NCBI GenBank assembly: GCA_937860175.1
Contig: CALMBJ010000105.1
Location: 1-10,084 of the forward strand
Direction: 5' to 3'
Source of the DNA: an uncultured Actinomycetes bacterium
GTDB lineage: Bacteria; Actinomycetota; Actinomycetes; Nanopelagicales; Nanopelagicaceae
DNA length: 10,084 nt
Shown: in pieces, positions 8,415-10,084 of the stretch
How positions within the stretch are numbered: the stretch's first letter is position 1
Layout: each line of letters opens with the position of its first letter
Notes under the pieces: model-generated
Databases searched by the model: none
The model's input: only the letters and a program-made list of their open reading frames with translations
Told to the model about the DNA's origin: nothing
Translations under genes and position numbers: made by a program

Positions 8415-9367
8415 TACGCGGCCACCCTTTCGATTGCGCGAAGACGCACTGATTGAGAACGTGAGTTCTCTTCAAGCTCGGCATCGGTTGGTGTTTCGCT
8501 TCCGCGAGTAATCATTGAAAACTTTGCAGCAAATTCAGGAAGATCAAATGGAAGATCTCGTGGAGTTCCAGATGTTGTTGATGCAACAAACAACTGCTTA
8601 ACAATTCGATCTTCTAGCGATTGGAATGACATAACCACTAGACGAGCACCTACATTAAGGAGCTCTAGCGCTGCCGGAAGGGCGCGTGTGATCGTGCCAA
8701 GTTCATCATTGGTTTCGATGCGAAGCGCCTGGAAGGTGCGCTTTGCAGGGTTGCCGCCGGTACGACGAGTAGCAGCTGGAATCGCCTCTTTTACAAGGGC
8801 TGCAAGCTGAGCAGTTGAGTTCATTGGTGCGATTGCGCGTTGCTTCACTATTGATTCAACGATGCGTGTAGCAAACTTTTCTTCACCATATGTACGCAGA
8901 ATGCGAACCAACTGACCTGGCTCGTAAGTATTGATGATCTCCCCCGCTGTTAGCGATTGAGTGCGATCCATGCGCATATCAAGCGGTGCATCTTGAGAGT
9001 AAGAAAAACCACGTTCTGCTTGATCAAGCTGCATTGAAGAAACGCCTAGATCAAAAAGTGCGCCATCAATCTTTGTGTATCCAAAGCGAGCAACGATTTC
9101 TGCAATTCCATCAAAGGTTGAGTGTGCTGTCTTTAGGCGGTCTGCAAATGGTGCAAGACGATCAGTTGCTTTGGCGATCGCATCTAAGTCACGATCTATT
9201 CCAATAACAGTTAAGTGTGGGAACTTTTGTAACAAAGCCTCAGTATGGCCACCAAGGCCAAGGGTTGCATCTACAACTACAGGATTGCTAGCTGCAGCAA
9301 TTGCTGGGGATAGAAGATCGACACAGCGATCGCGCATTACAGATACATGTTCAGTCGTGCTTGTCAT
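8414..9367 (-). CDS. rsmH: 16S rRNA (cytosine(1402)-N(4))-methyltransferase RsmH (MraW)
   Basis: SAM-dependent enzyme that N4-methylates C1402 in the ribosomal P site. It has 317 residues from the start chosen here. Motifs: EHVSVM (6-11), the SAM-binding DATLGLGGHTEALL (33-46), the segment GALFDLGVSSMQLD, then ERGFSYSQDAPLDMRMD, FQALRIETNDEL and SFQSLEDRIVK, all characteristic of MraW/RsmH. I choose ATG at 9367 because a G-rich ribosome site AGGGGGAAG lies directly in front of it. An in-frame ATG at 9397 would add ten residues (MHQLKVKGEE) that look unlike the family and has only a distant AAGGA. The same ribosome site can pair with the loop of the upstream RNA element, so expression is probably controlled at translation. 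Confidence 0.98.
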   Translation of the reverse strand: MTSTTEHVSVMRDRCVDLLSPAIAAASNPVVVDATLGLGGHTEALLQKFPHLTVIGIDRDLDAIAKATDRLAPFADRLKTAHSTFDGIAEIVARFGYTKIDGALFDLGVSSMQLDQAERGFSYSQDAPLDMRMDRTQSLTAGEIINTYEPGQLVRILRTYGEEKFATRIVESIVKQRAIAPMNSTAQLAALVKEAIPAATRRTGGNPAKRTFQALRIETNDELGTITRALPAALELLNVGARLVVMSFQSLEDRIVKQLFVASTTSGTPRDLPFDLPEFAAKFSMITRGSETPTDAELEENSRSQSVRLRAIERVAA

Positions 9368-9369
9368 CT

Positions 9370-9377
9370 CTTCCCCC
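9370..9377 (-). promoter_or_regulatory. rsmH ribosome binding site complementary to the RNA element loop
   Basis: On the transcript this site reads GGGGGAAG, ending two bases before the ATG at 9367. Its GGGGAAG (9376-9370) is an exact 7-base complement of the CUUCCCC loop at 9477-9471. It decides the rsmH start and is an unusual Shine-Dalgarno form, G-run followed by AAG rather than AGGAGG. Pairing with the loop would block ribosome access; that effect is inference. Confidence 0.8.
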
Positions 9378-9417
9378 TTTACCTTTAGTTGATGCATTAC
9401 TTGCTTCTTTCCTTGCG

Positions 9418-9523
9418 ACTCTCATCTCTGGTCACTGCCGGCCGACGGATCTTTGTGTTGCAACGGCGCCGGGGAAGGGACGTCGCTGCGTTCGAAGGGT
9501 CGGCAGTGGCCACAAATGAGAGT
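9418..9523 (-). ncRNA. mraW-type structured RNA leader between mraZ and rsmH
   Basis: The 23-base arms 9523-9501 and 9440-9418 pair on the transcript with 20 Watson-Crick pairs, one G-U pair and two mismatches. The outermost eight pairs (ACTCTCAT/ATGAGAGT) and innermost eight (CACTGCCG/CGGCAGTG) are perfect. Inside the 60-base loop, 9489-9460 forms a second hairpin of about 11 positions (two G-U pairs, one mismatch) closing on a loop containing CUUCCCC (9477-9471). I recall the published mraW RNA motif of actinobacteria as an element upstream of mraW/rsmH with a conserved CUUCCCC terminal loop, so I assign this to that family from memory. CCGAC/GTCGG near the inner end allows an alternative register. 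The segment is GC-rich compared with the flanking genes. No U-tract follows, so it is not a simple terminator. Confidence 0.8.
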
Positions 9524-9954
9524 TAGAACAAACCTGGAAAGACCTCCTCTGAAACATCAGCGAAGCTCTTTTCACGATCTGTTAAATATTCATTCCATGC
9601 AGTTGCGTCCCAAATTTCAACGCGAGTATTTGCACCAATAACAACGCACTCTTTTTCTAATCCTGCATATGTGCGAAGTGATTGTGGAATTGTTACGCGA
9701 CCTTGACGATCAGGAATTTCATCGTGTGCGCCAGCAAACATCACACGGCTGTAATCACGTGCTGATTTTGCAGTGACTGGCGCTTGTTTTAGCGTCTCTG
9801 TAATTACTGAAAATTCATTTGATGGAAAAACATAAAGACAACGTTCTTGTCCTTTAGTAATAACTAAACCTGCAGCAAGCTCTTCGCGGAATTTCGCGGG
9901 AAGGATTAAGCGACCTTTGTCATCAAGACGTGGCTCGTGGGTGCCTAGAAACAT
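9523..9954 (-). CDS. mraZ: Transcriptional regulator MraZ
   Basis: DNA-binding protein of the SpoVT-AbrB (double-psi barrel) type that forms ring-shaped oligomers and represses the dcw operon in studied bacteria. It has 143 residues from the start chosen here, the usual length, with two copies of the family motif: [13 protein letters not shown] (11-23) and [13 protein letters not shown] (82-94). The ATG at 9954 is chosen because [16 protein letters not shown] is the canonical MraZ N-terminus and a GGGGG ribosome site lies just upstream. The open frame continues to 10068, but that extension only translates the purine-rich operator and gives a Lys/Gly-rich stretch. First gene of the operon; probably autoregulated through the repeats upstream. 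Confidence 0.97.
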   Translation of the reverse strand: MFLGTHEPRLDDKGRLILPAKFREELAAGLVITKGQERCLYVFPSNEFSVITETLKQAPVTAKSARDYSRVMFAGAHDEIPDRQGRVTIPQSLRTYAGLEKECVVIGANTRVEIWDATAWNEYLTDREKSFADVSEEVFPGLF

Positions 9955-10004
9955 TTTCAGCGCCCCCTTCCCCAGGTTCGCCGCGGACTTTCGTGCCCGC
10001 TTAA
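9955..10004 (-). promoter_or_regulatory. mraZ 5' untranslated leader with G-rich ribosome site
   Basis: About 50 bases between the repeat array and the mraZ ATG. On the transcript it contains GGGGAAGGGGG (9973-9963) eight bases before the ATG. GGGGAAG (9973-9967) is the same 7-mer found in front of rsmH and is likewise complementary to the CUUCCCC loop. No other structure is evident. Confidence 0.6.
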
Positions 10005-10084
10005 TTCCCCACTTTACTCCACTTTTCCCCTTTTTCAACCACCTTTTCCCACTTTTTCCCCTTTCCAACCCCTTTGCCCACCAC
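10005..10084 (-). repeat. Tandem 10-bp MraZ-box array (operon operator)
   Basis: On the minus strand the last 80 bases split into eight consecutive 10-mers of purine-rich sequence with a G-core in nearly the same place, close to AAGTGGGGAA. Examples are AAGTGGGGAA (10014-10005), AAGTGGAGTA (10024-10015), AAAAGGGGAA (10034-10025), AGGTGGTTGA (10044-10035), AAGTGGGAAA (10054-10045) and AAAGGGGAAA (10064-10055); the two furthest upstream are shifted by about one base or degenerate. Known MraZ operators are direct repeats of a TGGG core (E. coli) or AAAGTG-type core (mollicutes) at one helical turn, typically three or four copies. The array reaches the window edge and may continue. Only one C occurs on this strand in the 80 bases. 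Confidence 0.82.
10011..10038 (-). promoter_or_regulatory. Candidate mraZ promoter inside the MraZ-box array
   Basis: Reading the minus strand, TTGAAA (10038-10033, five of six matches to TTGACA) is followed after 16 bases by TAAAGT (10016-10011, fits the TANNNT form of actinobacterial -10 boxes). Transcription would begin near 10004, leaving a leader of about 50 bases before mraZ. Both boxes fall within the repeat array, so bound MraZ would cover the promoter. The real promoter could instead lie beyond the window edge. Confidence 0.42.

Noticed and set aside
9368..9397. Longer RsmH starting at the ATG at 9397
   Set aside because: The extra ten residues do not resemble the family and the strong G-rich ribosome site directly precedes the ATG at 9367.
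9418..9523. Inverted-repeat mobile element (MITE-like) or intrinsic terminator
   Set aside because: The arms have no target-site duplication and the position and CUUCCCC loop fit an rsmH leader RNA. No U-tract follows the stem and the operon continues, so a terminator is unlikely.
9453..9641. Plus-strand open frames across the mraZ-rsmH region and elsewhere
   Set aside because: They lie antisense to well-supported genes or to the RNA element, have no recognisable motifs and no ribosome sites; they are shadows.
9955..10068. 38-residue N-terminal extension of MraZ
   Set aside because: The open frame exists only because the purine-rich 10-bp repeats contain no stop. The extension is a Lys/Gly-rich translation of the operator, while the canonical MraZ start [10 protein letters not shown] with a ribosome site is at 9954.

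Overview
This window is the first half of a division and cell wall (dcw) cluster from an actinobacterium, with every gene on the minus strand. Read in the direction of transcription (high to low coordinates) the order is mraZ, rsmH, a small ftsL-like gene, ftsI, murE, murF, mraY, murD, ftsW. The order, an actinobacterial-type MraY starting with TTG, an mraW-type RNA leader in front of rsmH, a DNPR (meso-diaminopimelate) MurE and moderate GC content fit a streamlined, moderate-GC actinobacterium. A freshwater acI / Nanopelagicales-like organism is my best guess; that placement is inference.

Region by region: 10084-9955 is the control region of the operon. It holds an array of about eight 10-bp units that look like MraZ boxes, with a plausible promoter inside the array. 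mraZ (9954-9523) is followed by a 106-base structured element (9523-9418). Its long outer stem encloses a hairpin whose loop reads CUUCCCC, the exact complement of the GGGGAAG in the rsmH ribosome binding site. From rsmH (9367) down to ftsW (923 to the left edge) the genes overlap or lie within a few bases of each other, consistent with one translationally coupled transcript.

How the genes work together: MraZ probably represses its own operon. RsmH methylates 16S rRNA. The FtsL-like protein, FtsI (class B PBP transpeptidase) and FtsW (glycosyltransferase) form the core septal peptidoglycan synthase. MurD, MurE and MurF extend the UDP-MurNAc peptide stem in the cytoplasm, and MraY transfers the product to undecaprenyl phosphate to make lipid I. 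The expected continuation (murG, murC, ftsQ, ftsZ) lies beyond the left edge.

Two technical problems matter. Bases 1-37 are Illumina Nextera adapter, not genome, so the contig really ends inside ftsW at base 38. murE carries a single-base deletion near 5979-5991 that splits an otherwise intact essential gene; this is more likely an assembly or sequencing error than biology. The most interesting biology is the two-layer control at the head of the cluster: an unusually long MraZ operator, and an RNA leader with a perfect loop-to-Shine-Dalgarno complementarity. There is no gene-free stretch longer than 300 bases.
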